NCBI RefSeq assembly: GCF_041154505.1
Contig: NZ_AP028672.1
Coordinates: 5,558,501 to 5,622,500 of the forward strand
From: Acidovorax sp. A79
GTDB lineage: Bacteria; Pseudomonadota; Gammaproteobacteria; Burkholderiales; Burkholderiaceae_C
Length of the DNA: 64,000 bases
Direction: 5' to 3'
Under the pieces are notes generated by a model. That model saw only the letters and a list, made by a program, of their open reading frames with translations, did not search any database and was not told the origin of the DNA. The position numbers were made by a program, and so were the translations under genes. Shown in pieces: positions 37,628-48,389 of this stretch; position 1 is the stretch's first letter, and each line of letters opens with the position of its first letter.

Positions 37628-38632
37628 ATGCAGCCAGCGCCACGCACCAGGGTGCAGCGGCGCCCTGTGCATGGGGTGTTGCTGCTCGACAAACCGCTCG
37701 GCCTTTCGAGCAACGACGCCTTGCAAAAGGCGAAATGGCTCCTGCGCGCCGAAAAGGCGGGCCATACCGGCACGCTCGACCCGTTGGCCACCGGCGTGCT
37801 GCCCCTGTGTTTTGGCGCGGCCACCAAGTTCAGCCAGCTGCAGCTCGACGCGCCCAAGACCTATGAGGCCCTGGCGCTGCTGGGAGCGACGACGACGACC
37901 GGCGATGCCGAGGGCGATGTGGTGCAGCGCTGCGATGTCGACCCCGCCCAGCTCACCCCTGAGCGTCTGGCGGCGGTGCAGCAGCAGTTCACCGGCCCCA
38001 TCCGCCAGGTGCCGCCCATGCACAGCGCGCTCAAGAAGGATGGCAAGGCGCTGTATGAATACGCCCGTGCGGGCATCACCGTGGAGCGCGAGGCGCGCGA
38101 TGTGGTCATTCACGCACTGAAATTGACGCTGGTCCAGACCGATCAAGCGCAAAGCGCTATCAAAATAGTAGTGACCTGCAGCAAAGGCACCTACATCCGT
38201 ACCCTGGGGGAAGACATTGGCGCCGCCCTGGGCTGCGGGGCGCACCTGACCTTTCTGCGCCGCATCGATACCGGCGGGATCGGCGTGGAGCGCTGCGTCA
38301 CGCTGGCACAGCTGGAAGCCATGCCCGAGGCCGAACGGCTGGCCAGCCTGGAAGCTCCCGAGTCGCTGCTGGCGCAACACGTGCATGTCACGCTGGACGG
38401 TGAGAATGCAGCCCGATTCCTGTCGGGCGTGCGTCGCCGTGGCAACTGGCCCGATGCCAGTGCCGTGGCGGTGTTTGGCGAGAATCCCCTGGCGCTGCTG
38501 GGGGTGGGCCACATCGTGGGCGGGGAGCTGGTGCCGGACAGGCTCCTGAGTCCGCTGGAAATTCAACAAATTTTGGAAAGCACGCCGCATTCCGCGTCCA
38601 TGGCGCACAGCGGCATATTGGAAAAACTATGA
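37628..38632 (+). CDS. truB: tRNA pseudouridine-55 synthase TruB
   Basis: 334 residues. Makes pseudouridine 55 in the tRNA T-loop. [19 protein letters not shown] contains the catalytic Asp; later [15 protein letters not shown] and [15 protein letters not shown]. Between these, residues ~172-181 ([10 protein letters not shown]) are encoded by copy d of the dispersed repeat, read in frame. The stop overlaps the typA start by 4 bp (ATGA), so the two are coupled. Confidence 0.97.
   Translation: MQPAPRTRVQRRPVHGVLLLDKPLGLSSNDALQKAKWLLRAEKAGHTGTLDPLATGVLPLCFGAATKFSQLQLDAPKTYEALALLGATTTTGDAEGDVVQRCDVDPAQLTPERLAAVQQQFTGPIRQVPPMHSALKKDGKALYEYARAGITVEREARDVVIHALKLTLVQTDQAQSAIKIVVTCSKGTYIRTLGEDIGAALGCGAHLTFLRRIDTGGIGVERCVTLAQLEAMPEAERLASLEAPESLLAQHVHVTLDGENAARFLSGVRRRGNWPDASAVAVFGENPLALLGVGHIVGGELVPDRLLSPLEIQQILESTPHSASMAHSGILEKL
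38141..38170 (+). repeat. Dispersed short repeat, copy d, in frame inside truB
   Basis: GATCAAGCGCAAAGCGCTAT followed by CAAAATAGTA matches the family core. It is translated as part of TruB at a loop before the CSKGTYIRT motif, without breaking the frame. Confidence 0.7.
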
Positions 38633-40452
38633 CTAAACAAATCCGCAATATCGCCATCATTGCCCACGTTGACCATGGCAAAACCACCATGGTCGACCAG
38701 CTGCTGCGCCAGTCCGGCACCTTCGCCGACCACGAAAAGGTCGTCGATACCGTGATGGACAACAACGCCATCGAAAAAGAGCGCGGCATCACCATCCTGG
38801 CCAAGAACTGCGCCGTGAGCTGGAAGGGCACGCACATCAACATCGTGGACACCCCCGGCCACGCGGACTTCGGCGGCGAAGTGGAACGCGCCCTGTCCAT
38901 GGTGGACAGCGTGGTGCTGCTGATCGACGCGCAAGAGGGCCCCATGCCCCAGACGCGTTTCGTGACCAAGAAGGCCCTGGCCCTGGGCCTGCGCCCCATT
39001 CTGGTCGTGAACAAGGTGGACAAGCCGGGTGCCAACCCCGACAAGGTCGTTAACGCAGCGTTCGACCTGTTTGACAAGCTTGGCGCCACCGACGAGCAGC
39101 TCGACTTCCCCGTGGTGTACGCCTCGGGCATCAACGGCTGGTCGTCGCTCGAAGAAGGCGCGCCCGGTGAGCAGTGGGGCCCCGACATGTCGGCCCTGTT
39201 CGACACCATCCTCAGCCACGTGCCCCCGAACACGGGCGACCCGGCTGCCCCGCTGCAACTGCAGATCTCGGCGCTGGACTTCTCCAGCTTCGTGGGCCGC
39301 ATCGGCGTGGGCCGCATCAGCCAAGGCACCTTGAAGCCCATGATGGACGTGGTCGTCATGGAAGGCCCCGACGGCAAGGCCGTCAAGGGCCGTGTGAACC
39401 AGGTGCTGACCTTCCAGGGCCTGGACCGCATGCAGACGCCCATGGCCGGCCCCGGCGACATCGTGCTGATCAACGGCATTGAAGACATCGGCATCGGCGT
39501 GACCGTGACCGACCCCGCCAATCCCGCACCGCTGCCCATGCTGAAGGTGGACGAGCCCACGCTGACCATGAATTTCTGCGTGAACACCAGCCCGCTGGCC
39601 GGCCGCGAAGGCAAGTTCGTGACCAGCCGCCAGATCTGGGACCGCCTGCAAAAGGAACTACAGCACAACGTGGCCCTGCGCGTGAGCGAGACCGACGAGG
39701 AAGGCATCTTCGAAGTGATGGGCCGGGGCGAACTGCACCTGACCATCCTCTTGGAAAACATGCGCCGTGAAGGCTACGAGCTCGCCGTGTCCAAGCCGCG
39801 CGTGGTGTTCAAGGAAATCAACGGCGAGAAGTGCGAGCCCATTGAGCTGGTGACGGCTGACATCGAAGAAGGACACCAGGGCGGCGTGATGCAGGCCCTG
39901 GGTGAGCGCAAGGGCGAGCTGGTGAACATGGAGCCGGACGGCCGTGGCCGCGTGCGCCTGGAGTACCGCATTCCGGCGCGTGGCCTGATCGGCTTCACGA
40001 ACGAATTCCTGAACCTGACGCGCGGCTCCGGCCTCATCAGCAACATCTTCGACAGCTATGAGCCGCACAAGGGCGACATCGGCGGCCGCAAGAACGGCGT
40101 GCTGATCTCGATGGACGACGGCGAGATCTTCACCTACGCCCTGGGCAAGCTGGACGACCGTGGCCGCATGTTCGTGAAGGCGAACGACCCCGTGTACGAA
40201 GGCATGATCGTCGGCATCCACAGCCGCGACAACGACCTGGTGGTGAACGCCACGCGCACCAAGCAGCTGACCAACTTCCGCGTGAGCGGCAAGGAAGACG
40301 CGATCAAGATCACGCCCCCGATCGACCTCACGCTGGAATACGGCGTGGAATTCATCGAGGACGACGAACTGGTCGAGATCACGCCCAAGTCCGTGCGCCT
40401 GCGCAAGCGCCACCTGACCGAGAACGAGCGCAAGCGCGCTTCCCGGTCCTGA
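38629..40452 (+). CDS. typA: Ribosome-associated GTPase TypA/BipA
   Basis: 607 residues. GTPase domain with [45 protein letters not shown] and [11 protein letters not shown]-like domains III and V, and the C-terminal BipA domain ending [19 protein letters not shown]. Binds ribosomes under stress and aids 50S assembly. Coupled to truB by ATGA; followed by a strong terminator. Confidence 0.98.
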   Translation: MTKQIRNIAIIAHVDHGKTTMVDQLLRQSGTFADHEKVVDTVMDNNAIEKERGITILAKNCAVSWKGTHINIVDTPGHADFGGEVERALSMVDSVVLLIDAQEGPMPQTRFVTKKALALGLRPILVVNKVDKPGANPDKVVNAAFDLFDKLGATDEQLDFPVVYASGINGWSSLEEGAPGEQWGPDMSALFDTILSHVPPNTGDPAAPLQLQISALDFSSFVGRIGVGRISQGTLKPMMDVVVMEGPDGKAVKGRVNQVLTFQGLDRMQTPMAGPGDIVLINGIEDIGIGVTVTDPANPAPLPMLKVDEPTLTMNFCVNTSPLAGREGKFVTSRQIWDRLQKELQHNVALRVSETDEEGIFEVMGRGELHLTILLENMRREGYELAVSKPRVVFKEINGEKCEPIELVTADIEEGHQGGVMQALGERKGELVNMEPDGRGRVRLEYRIPARGLIGFTNEFLNLTRGSGLISNIFDSYEPHKGDIGGRKNGVLISMDDGEIFTYALGKLDDRGRMFVKANDPVYEGMIVGIHSRDNDLVVNATRTKQLTNFRVSGKEDAIKITPPIDLTLEYGVEFIEDDELVEITPKSVRLRKRHLTENERKRASRS

Positions 40453-40473
40453 TAGGCTGAGCTTCCCCGGAAG

Positions 40474-40501
40474 GGCCACTGCTGCGCAGTGGCCTTTTTT
40501 C
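40474..40501 (+). terminator. Rho-independent terminator after typA
   Basis: GGCCACTGC (40474-40482) and GCAGTGGCC (40486-40494) form a perfect 9-bp stem with a 3-base loop, followed by TTTTTT. It ends the rimP-to-typA unit 22 bp past the stop. Confidence 0.92.
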
Positions 40502-40520
40502 CGTCTGCAACCCGAACCCC

Positions 40521-41396
40521 ATGTTGAAACTCACACATTCCCGCGCGGTGGTGCTGATGGTGGCGGTGACCCTGATGTGGTCCATCGCTGGCGTGGTCAC
40601 GCGCCACCTGGAACATGCGGCGAGCTTTGAGGTGACCTTCTGGCGCAGCTTTTTCACGCTGCTGTCCCTGCTGGTCATCCTGCCGGCGCTGCAGGGCAGG
40701 GCGGTGTTTGCCTCCATGCGCCATGGTGGCCATGCGCTGTGGATCTCTGGCGTGTGCTGGAGCGTGATGTTCACGGCGTTCATGGTGGCCCTGGTGCTCA
40801 TGCCGGTGGCCAATGTGCTGGTCACGATGGCCGTGGGGCCGCTGCTCACCGCGCTGTTCGCACGGGTGTTCATCGGCCACCACATCGCCCCGCGCACATG
40901 GGCTGCGATTGCCGTGGCGGGGCTGGGCATTGCGTGGATGTATGGTTCGCAGATGGCGGGCCTGCCCTTGGCGGGTACGCTGGTGGCGCTGTGCGTGCCC
41001 GTGGCGGCAGCCATTAACTGGACGGTGGTGCAACACTCGCAGCGCCACGGCCACGCGGTGGACCTGGTGCCCGCGGTGCTTGTCGGCGCGGTGATCTCGG
41101 TGGTGGCCACGCTGCCGCTGGCGCTGCCTTTTCAGGCGTCGGCCCATGACCTGGCCCTGCTGGCGCTGCTGGGCGTGGTGCAATTGGCCATTCCTTGTGT
41201 GCTGGCCGTGCGCTGTGGGCGTGTGCTCAAGGCGCCCGAGATGGCGCTGCTCGGTTTGCTCGAAGTGATCTTTGGCATCTTGCTGGCATGGCTGGGCGCG
41301 GGCGAAAAGCCCGGCACGGCAGTGCTGACGGGGGGCGCACTGGTGATCGGTGCGCTGGTTTTCAATGAACTGTTGGGTTGGAAGGAACAAAAATGA
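40521..41396 (+). CDS. EamA/DMT-superfamily membrane transporter
   Basis: 291 residues with ten hydrophobic segments in two EamA repeats (VVLMVAVTLMWSIAGVVTRH; LAGTLVALCVPVAAAINWTV). Typical FWRSFFTLLSLLVILPAL after the first helices. Exports an unknown metabolite. The stop overlaps the start of the HibCH-like gene (ATGA at 41393-41396), so it is coupled to an acyl-CoA enzyme, perhaps sharing a pathway. Confidence 0.88.
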   Translation: MLKLTHSRAVVLMVAVTLMWSIAGVVTRHLEHAASFEVTFWRSFFTLLSLLVILPALQGRAVFASMRHGGHALWISGVCWSVMFTAFMVALVLMPVANVLVTMAVGPLLTALFARVFIGHHIAPRTWAAIAVAGLGIAWMYGSQMAGLPLAGTLVALCVPVAAAINWTVVQHSQRHGHAVDLVPAVLVGAVISVVATLPLALPFQASAHDLALLALLGVVQLAIPCVLAVRCGRVLKAPEMALLGLLEVIFGILLAWLGAGEKPGTAVLTGGALVIGALVFNELLGWKEQK

Positions 41397-42487
41397 CGGA
41401 GACGGTAGTGTCTGAAGTGTTGAGCGAAGTGCGTGGCCAGGTTGGCTTCATTACCCTGAACCGCCCGCGTGCGCTCAACGCGTTGTCGCTGGGCATGGTG
41501 CGTGACCTGATGGGCATCCTGCTGGCCTGGCAGAACGATGCGCGGGTGCTGGCGGTGGCGATTCGCGGCAGCAACAAGGAGGGCCCGTTCGGTGCCTTCT
41601 GCGCGGGCGGCGACATCCGCTTCCTGCACCAGGCGGGCAGCCAGGGTAACCCCCTGCTGGAAGACTTCTTCACCGAGGAATACGCGCTCAACCACCTGAT
41701 CCACAACTACGGCAAGCCCTACATCGCGTTCATGGACGGCATCGTGATGGGCGGCGGCATGGGCATCAGCCAGGGGGCAGCGCTGCGGGTGGTGACCGAG
41801 CGCACCAAGATGGCGATGCCCGAGACGGCCATCGGCCTGTTCCCTGACGTGGGCGGCGGCTACTTCCTCTCGCGCTGCCCCGGCCGCGTGGGCGAGTGGC
41901 TGGCCCTCACGGGCGACACCATCGGCGCGGGTGATGCCATCGAAAACCAGTTGGCGGATGGCTGCCTGCCCTCGGACCAGCAATCCGCCGTGTGGGAGGC
42001 GCTGGGGGCCGGGGGTTTTGCGGATGGCCCTGCAGTCCGTGACTACGTTGCTTCCAAATTCATAGCTGTCAGCGCACACCAGTCAAGCGCTAGAACCCAG
42101 ATTGACCAATATTTCTCGTTGCCCAGCGTGGGCGAGATCGTCGCTGCGCTCGAGGCGGCCGACACCGACTGGGCGCGTGCCACGGCGGCCACGCTGCGCA
42201 AGCGCTCGCCGCTGATGCTGCACGTGGTGCTCGAGCAGATCCGGCGTGCGCGCGGCATGGGCCTGGCCGACGACCTGCGCATGGAGCGCGACATGGTGCG
42301 CCACTGCTTCTTCCTGCGCCCTGGCCAGAGCGAGACGGTGGAGGGCATCCGCGCCCTGGCCGTGGACAAGGACCATGCGCCGAAGTGGAACCCTGGCCGC
42401 ATCGAGGACGTGGCGCCCGCGATGGTGGCACCGTTCTTCGCCAGCCCCTGGCCCGCGCACGCGCACCCGCTGGCGGCCCTGGGCTGA
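41393..42487 (+). CDS. Enoyl-CoA hydratase/isomerase family, 3-hydroxyisobutyryl-CoA hydrolase-like
   Basis: 364 residues from ATG 41393, with GAAGGA upstream. Crotonase fold: GFITLNRPRALNALSLGMVRDL, the oxyanion loop AFCAGGDIRFLH, FMDGIVMGGGMGIS, and MPETAIGLFPDVGGGYFLSR with the catalytic Glu and Asp of HibCH. Length and C-terminal half match HibCH rather than short crotonases. Residues ~221-233 (FIAVSAHQSSAR) are encoded by copy e of the dispersed repeat. May act in valine catabolism. Confidence 0.88.
   Translation: MTETVVSEVLSEVRGQVGFITLNRPRALNALSLGMVRDLMGILLAWQNDARVLAVAIRGSNKEGPFGAFCAGGDIRFLHQAGSQGNPLLEDFFTEEYALNHLIHNYGKPYIAFMDGIVMGGGMGISQGAALRVVTERTKMAMPETAIGLFPDVGGGYFLSRCPGRVGEWLALTGDTIGAGDAIENQLADGCLPSDQQSAVWEALGAGGFADGPAVRDYVASKFIAVSAHQSSARTQIDQYFSLPSVGEIVAALEAADTDWARATAATLRKRSPLMLHVVLEQIRRARGMGLADDLRMERDMVRHCFFLRPGQSETVEGIRALAVDKDHAPKWNPGRIEDVAPAMVAPFFASPWPAHAHPLAALG
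42050..42093 (-). repeat. Dispersed short repeat, copy e, in frame inside the HibCH-like gene
   Basis: On the minus strand: CTAGCGCTTGACTGG, GCGCTGACAGCTATGAATTT, GGAAGC. Degenerate relative to copies b and c. Translated in the plus frame without a stop, in the linker after the crotonase core. Confidence 0.65.
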
Positions 42488-42531
42488 CCTGGATTGAACT
42501 GACCTGAACTGAACCCAGGCCGGTGCGAACG

Positions 42532-42588
42532 CTAGTGTCCCGAGTTGGAAGTTACTTTATGAACCGAATTTCTAACTCGGGACACTAG
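42532..42588. repeat. 57-bp hairpin element with perfect 15-bp arms
   Basis: CTAGTGTCCCGAGTT (42532-42546) and AACTCGGGACACTAG (42574-42588) are perfect inverted repeats; the match continues inward with mismatches. It lies between convergent genes. Its right arm contains the TAG stop (42585-42587) of the anti-sigma gene. Could act as a bidirectional terminator, or be a solo transposon-end remnant. Confidence 0.75.
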
Positions 42589-43517
42589 AGCTGCAGCTGC
42601 CGGTATACCGCCGTGGCCAGCGCGAGCAATTCCGCGCGCGATAGCTGTCCGCTGAGCGCGTAGCCAAAGCTTCCCTCGGTCCAGTAGAAACCGGGCACGG
42701 GGCCTTCCTGCGTGAACTGGAAGGCCGCTGCCGCCGTGGCCGTGGTGGCGGGCGGGTTGTCGTGCGGCGGTGGCGCACCGTGGCGAGAAAGCGCCGTGGT
42801 GGCCGTGGGGGCGAGTGCGCCCAGGTACAGCGTGATGCGCTGGCCCGCAGCATTCTGGTACATGAACTGCGCACGCGCCCCGGTGTCGCCCGGCAGCAGG
42901 CGGCCTCCCACCAGCTCATAGCCTTGCGGGGCGAGCACGGGCACCTTCAGCGGCTTGCCCAGCCGCTTGGAGAGCCACTGCACCAGATGCTCCTGCTGCG
43001 ACGCGGTGACTTCCACCGGATGGCGGACCTCCGGCTGGTAGACCGCATGGGCCACGGCGGCCTGCTGGGCAAAGCGCTGCGCCGGCGCCGTGGCCAGCAG
43101 CGCTGCCGCATCGCCCGCCAGAGGCTGGTGGCCCGCGGCCGGGCCGCCTGCCCACTGGCCACGCCCCGCCCACCCCAGCGCGAAGGCCAGCAGCACCGAC
43201 GCGGCCAGGCCGCCCCAGCGCCACCACTGTGCCTGCCGTTCCTGGTGTCCCGCGGCGCGCAACGCAGCGGCCAGCAACGCATCGGGCACGGCGGCATGGA
43301 GCAGATCCTGGTGCAGTGCCTGCAGCTGATCGCGCCCCTGTTGCCAATGGGCGATGGCATCGCGCGCGGCCTCGTTGCCTTCCAGTTGCTGGCGCAAGGC
43401 TGCGGCCTGCGCGGCCGGGAGGCGGCCGTCCGCCAGGGCGTGCCAGGCGGGATCGTCTTCGGGGAGGGGCGGGGCGTGGGAGCGCGGTTCCATGGCAGTG
43501 TCGCGGGTCGTCGTCAT
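42585..43517 (-). CDS. Anti-sigma factor (zinc-free, single membrane span)
   Basis: 310 residues from ATG 43517, overlapping the sigma gene stop by 4 bp. Cytoplasmic N-terminal part (PAWHALADGRLPAAQAAALRQQ, a sigma-binding helix pattern), one membrane span near residues 105-122 (GGLAASVLLAFALGWAG), then a periplasmic domain with LVGGRLLPGDTGARAQFMYQ. The HxxxCxxC zinc motif of ZAS factors is absent. It likely holds the partner ECF sigma factor at the membrane. The stop codon lies in an inverted-repeat element. Confidence 0.85.
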   Translation of the reverse strand: MTTTRDTAMEPRSHAPPLPEDDPAWHALADGRLPAAQAAALRQQLEGNEAARDAIAHWQQGRDQLQALHQDLLHAAVPDALLAAALRAAGHQERQAQWWRWGGLAASVLLAFALGWAGRGQWAGGPAAGHQPLAGDAAALLATAPAQRFAQQAAVAHAVYQPEVRHPVEVTASQQEHLVQWLSKRLGKPLKVPVLAPQGYELVGGRLLPGDTGARAQFMYQNAAGQRITLYLGALAPTATTALSRHGAPPPHDNPPATTATAAAAFQFTQEGPVPGFYWTEGSFGYALSGQLSRAELLALATAVYRQLQL

Positions 43518-44068
43518 TTCAGGCGGCGCAGCGCCGGGGGCTGGGACTGGGTCTGTGGGGCGGCTGCCGCCGTGGCTGGTGAGGGGGATGGCGCAGGCAC
43601 CGATGTGCGCTCCATCAGTACCCGCAGCCGGGCGCGGGCGCGCGACAGCCGTGACATCACCGTGCCCACGGGGACGGCCAGGATGCGGGCCGTGTCCTCG
43701 TAGCTCATGTCCTCCATGGCCACCAGCAGCAGCACGGCCCGCTGGTCCGCGGGCAGGCGCTGCAGGCAGCGTTCCAGGTCCAGCGCGTCGTCCGAGGGCA
43801 CCGGCGCGCCGGGCAACTGGTCGCGGACGTCCTCGATGTCCAGCGGCGCCAGCGCTGGCATCGCGCGGCGCTGGTTGAGATAGAGGTTGTGCATGAGCGT
43901 GAAAAGCCATGCGCGCAGGTCGCTGCCGGTGCGCCACAGCAGCCATTTGCTGCAGGCGCGCTCCAGCGTGTCCTGCACGAGGTCGTCGGCCGCCCAGGCA
44001 TCACCTGTCAGCACCCGGGCATAGCGGCGCAGGCCTGGCAACTGCTCGACAACCTGAGTGCGGTTCAT
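43514..44068 (-). CDS. ECF-family RNA polymerase sigma factor
   Basis: 184 residues. Sigma region 2 (YARVLTGDAWAADDLVQDTLERA, LRAWLFTLMHNLYLNQRR) and region 4 (LQRLPADQRAVLLLVAMEDMSYEDTARILAVPVGTVMSRLSRAR). The last 35 residues are Ala/Pro/Ser-rich and outside the conserved domains. Translationally coupled to the anti-sigma gene. The lipoprotein gene lies 27 bp upstream in the same direction. Confidence 0.95.
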   Translation of the reverse strand: MNRTQVVEQLPGLRRYARVLTGDAWAADDLVQDTLERACSKWLLWRTGSDLRAWLFTLMHNLYLNQRRAMPALAPLDIEDVRDQLPGAPVPSDDALDLERCLQRLPADQRAVLLLVAMEDMSYEDTARILAVPVGTVMSRLSRARARLRVLMERTSVPAPSPSPATAAAAPQTQSQPPALRRLK

Positions 44069-44095
44069 GGCGCGGTGGGATGGGCGCGCTCGCCC

Positions 44096-44470
44096 TCAGG
44101 GGCGGGCAGTGCGCCAGACCTGGTTCACGCCGTCGCCGGTCCTGTCGCCGGGTTTGGTGTCCTTGACCCAGTAGTACAGCGGCTTGCCCTTGTAGGCCAG
44201 CTGGGTCTTGCCGTCATCACGGGTCACGATGCTGTAGTCGCCGCCCGGCGCCGGGCTGGCCATGAGCGGGGGCCAGTTGGTGGCGCAGGGCCCGTTGCAG
44301 ACTGATTTGCCGCTGCCTGCCGCGTCGCGGTCAAAGGTGTAGAGCGTCATGCCGCCCGCGCCGACGAGCACGCCGTCCACGGTTTTCACGGGCGAGTCGG
44401 CCATGGAGGCGCAGCCCGCCATACCGGCAACGGCGATGAATGCTGCCGCCATCGAGACAAATTTCTTCAT
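44096..44470 (-). CDS. Small lipoprotein of the 'secreted repeat' (COG4315-like) family
   Basis: 124 residues from ATG 44470 with GGAGAAACC upstream. Lipobox AVAGMAGC ends at about Cys 19. Two repeats of the family follow: LVGAGGMTLYTFDRDAAG...CNGPCATNWPPL and TQLAYKGKPLYYWVKDTKPGD. Function unknown; often beside ECF sigma/anti-sigma pairs. First gene of that putative operon here. Confidence 0.88.
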   Translation of the reverse strand: MKKFVSMAAAFIAVAGMAGCASMADSPVKTVDGVLVGAGGMTLYTFDRDAAGSGKSVCNGPCATNWPPLMASPAPGGDYSIVTRDDGKTQLAYKGKPLYYWVKDTKPGDRTGDGVNQVWRTARP

Positions 44471-44616
44471 GGGTTTCTCCAGAGTGGGTGCAGGCGGCGC
44501 GAATGCGGCCTTGCACCGGGACAAACACATGGGCACCGTGGTTTATTCCACGCCGCCGCAAAAAAACCGGCCGGGCTGGCATCGATGTGGCGCTTCCCGG
44601 CCCGATGGCGCGCAGG

Positions 44617-45090
44617 CTAGCGGTTTCTGCTCTTCATGGCGCGCTCGACCTCGCGCTTGCCTTCGCGGTCCTTGATGGTATCGCGCTTGTCGTGCTCGGC
44701 CTTGCCCTTGGCCAGGGCGATCTCGCATTTCACGAAGCCGTTCTTCCAGTGCAGGTTCAATGGCACCAGCGTGTAGCCCTTTTGCTCGACCTTGCCGATC
44801 AGGCGCTTGATGTCGTCCTTCTTGAGCAGCAGTTTCTTGGTGCGCGCGGATTCGGGGTTGACGTGGGTCGAGGCCGTCTTGAGCGGATTGATCAGGCAAC
44901 CGAGCAGGTACAGCTCTCCATCACGTATCAGCACATAGCCGTCGGTCAATTGCACCTTGCCCTCGCGCAGCGCCTTGACCTCCCAGCCGTGCAACACCAT
45001 GCCCGCCTCGTGGCGCTCCTCGAAGAAATAGTTGAAGGCCGCTTTTTTGTTGTCGGCAATGCGGGACGTAGGATCTGGTTTTTTGGCCAT
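44617..45090 (-). CDS. smpB: SsrA-binding protein SmpB
   Basis: 157 residues from ATG 45090. Binds tmRNA for rescue of stalled ribosomes. Marks: [56 protein letters not shown], and the basic C-terminal tail DRREGK-like ([18 protein letters not shown]). Divergent from ratA-rnfH, an arrangement conserved in betaproteobacteria. The tmRNA gene itself was not seen in this window. Confidence 0.97.
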   Translation of the reverse strand: MAKKPDPTSRIADNKKAAFNYFFEERHEAGMVLHGWEVKALREGKVQLTDGYVLIRDGELYLLGCLINPLKTASTHVNPESARTKKLLLKKDDIKRLIGKVEQKGYTLVPLNLHWKNGFVKCEIALAKGKAEHDKRDTIKDREGKREVERAMKSRNR

Positions 45091-45386
45091 GGGGTGAGAG
45101 CGTGTTTGCACTTTTACGTGCCCGCGAAAACCGGAGAAAGGCCCGGCAGATGGGCGCAGGACGCGCCGAAGTATCGATACTGCAAGCGGACTGCGACAAC
45201 GTGGCCGGGCCTTTCCCCGGCTTTCCCGAAAGGTTGGACCCGGACGCAGGTACTTGAGGCTCAGGACACGCTTTAAAAGATGCGGCGCAAACCGGGAGAT
45301 AAAAGGCCTCCCTACAATTGTCGTCGTCTCGCACCCGCGATTCTAATTTCCTCTGGCTTGCGCGCACCGGTGCAGGCGCCGTCTGC

Positions 45387-45827
45387 ATGAAAACCGTCCA
45401 CAAGTCCGTCCTCATCTGGTATAGCCCCGAAGAAATGTTTGCCCTGGTCACCGGGGTGGAGCACTACCCCCAGTTCCTGCCATGGTGCGACCATGCCGCC
45501 GTGCTCGAGCAGACCGCAGAGGGCATGACCGCCGAGGTAGGCATTTCATTTGGCGGCATCCGCCAGACCTTCGTGACGCACAACACCCATGAGGCAGGCC
45601 GGCGCGTGCGGATGCGGCTGGTCAAGGGGCCTTTCTCGCAGCTCGACGGCGACTGGCTTTTTCACCCCGTGGGCGATGGCAGCCAGCGGGCCTGCCGCGT
45701 GGAGTTGAGCCTGAATTACGGTTTTGACAACGCGGCCCTGGCGGCGCTGGTAGGCCCTGTGTTCGACCGCATCGCGGGCAGCATGGTCGATGCCTTCGTG
45801 AAGCGCGCGGAACAGGTGTATGGCTGA
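45387..45827 (+). CDS. RatA/Coq10-family START-domain protein
   Basis: 146 residues from ATG 45387. Polyketide-cyclase-like START fold: MKTVHKSVLIWYSPEEMFALV, EHYPQFLPWC, RLVKGPFSQLDGDW and the long C-terminal helix. Known homologues either affect ribosome association (RatA) or bind ubiquinone (Coq10). Overlaps rnfH by 8 bp. A TACAAT -10-like box at 45313 could serve as promoter. Confidence 0.92.
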   Translation: MKTVHKSVLIWYSPEEMFALVTGVEHYPQFLPWCDHAAVLEQTAEGMTAEVGISFGGIRQTFVTHNTHEAGRRVRMRLVKGPFSQLDGDWLFHPVGDGSQRACRVELSLNYGFDNAALAALVGPVFDRIAGSMVDAFVKRAEQVYG

Positions 45828-46191
45828 GGAGCCGGCTGGTGCGGACATCGCAACCCCGCGCGCACCCGCTCTGATGCGGATCACCGTGCTGGTCTCGCTG
45901 GCGCCCCGGCAGGTCAGCGAATGCACTGTGCAATTGCACCCTGGAAGCACGCTCGCCGATGCCCTGCAAGCCGCCGGGCAGATGGCTGCGCGGCGCGAGG
46001 GCATGGCGTGCGGCATCTGGGGCCGTGCCATGCCCGAGACGACGCTGCTCAAGGACGGGGACCGCGTGGAGTTGTACCGGGAGCTCAAGGTGGACCCCAA
46101 GGTGGCACGCCGCGAGCGGTTTGCCCGGCAGGGCGCGCGTTCCACGGGCCTCTTCGCGCGGCAGCGGCCGGGCGGCAAGTCAGGCTACTGA
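45820..46191 (+). CDS. rnfH: RnfH-family ubiquitin-like protein
   Basis: 123 residues. Beta-grasp fold with MRITVLVSLAPRQVSECTVQL, GSTLADALQAAG, and GIWGRAMPETTLLKDGDRVELYREL followed by DPKVARRERF, which is the family's hallmark. The first 18 residues precede the fold; ATG at 45874 is an alternative start. Pairs with ratA. Confidence 0.92.
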   Translation: MAEEPAGADIATPRAPALMRITVLVSLAPRQVSECTVQLHPGSTLADALQAAGQMAARREGMACGIWGRAMPETTLLKDGDRVELYRELKVDPKVARRERFARQGARSTGLFARQRPGGKSGY

Positions 46192-46210
46192 TCGGGATAC
46201 CAATTGAAAC

Positions 46211-46237
46211 AAAAACGGCGCCTCAGGCGCCGTTTTT
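46211..46237. terminator. Bidirectional terminator between rnfH and the DUF4124 gene
   Basis: AACGGCGCC and GGCGCCGTT form a palindrome with flanking AAAA and TTTTTTT, so it can stop transcription of both convergent genes. Confidence 0.92.
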
Positions 46238-46254
46238 TTGCCACGGATGACCGC

Positions 46255-46788
46255 TCAGCGTTTGCAGTCGGAGGCGATGATCGTGTCGATGCGCTTGACC
46301 TCTGCATTGCGCTGGGCCTCGTCCAGGAAGACGCGCTCGCCCTGTGCATTGCTCTGCCTGATCGGCGCGCCGGTCTCGAAAGTGGCCTTGGCCGCGCGCG
46401 CACGGGTGCAGTTTTCTGCCTTGGCCTTGGCGATCCTGTCGTCTTCGGCTTTCTTCTTGGCGGCTTCGGCGGCCTCTGCCTCAGCCTTGCGCTTTTCCAG
46501 CTCCTTGTCCTTGCCGGCGGCGCTGGCGGGAGCGCGGGGGGATGCGGCCGCAGGCGCAGCAGCCGAGGCGGGGGCATCGGCCGCTTCCGGCGCACTGGCG
46601 GCTGCCGCAGGCACGCGTGCAGCCGCGTAGCTTGGCTGCTTGAGGATGCTCTTTTCCGGGATGTCCTGTGGCGGCGGGCGGTCGCTGAAGACCTTGCGGC
46701 CGTCCTTGTCGATCCACTGCCATTGGGCAGCGGCACCCAGGGCCCAGGTGCAGGCAACGGCCAGCAAAACAAGCTTGTGCAATTTCAT
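46255..46788 (-). CDS. DUF4124-domain periplasmic protein
   Basis: 177 residues from ATG 46788. Signal peptide LHKLVLLAVACTWALGAAAQ, then the DUF4124 start WQWIDKDGRKVFSDRPPP. An Ala/Pro-rich linker and a charged helix ([20 protein letters not shown]) follow. C-terminal Cys pair (ENCTRA, SDCKR) may form a disulfide. Common in betaproteobacteria, function unknown; convergent with rnfH, divergent from guaB. Confidence 0.9.
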   Translation of the reverse strand: MKLHKLVLLAVACTWALGAAAQWQWIDKDGRKVFSDRPPPQDIPEKSILKQPSYAAARVPAAAASAPEAADAPASAAAPAAASPRAPASAAGKDKELEKRKAEAEAAEAAKKKAEDDRIAKAKAENCTRARAAKATFETGAPIRQSNAQGERVFLDEAQRNAEVKRIDTIIASDCKR

Positions 46789-46802
46789 GCAGGCAAGTTT
46801 AG

Positions 46803-48374
<1,572 letters not shown>

Positions 48375-48389
48375 GCACCGCCGATCCAA

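Noticed and set aside
34347..37643. A 1098-codon open frame on the minus strand
   Set aside because: It lies wholly antisense to infB and rbfA, is His/Leu/Gly-rich as expected from the complement of a GC-rich gene, and shows no family feature.
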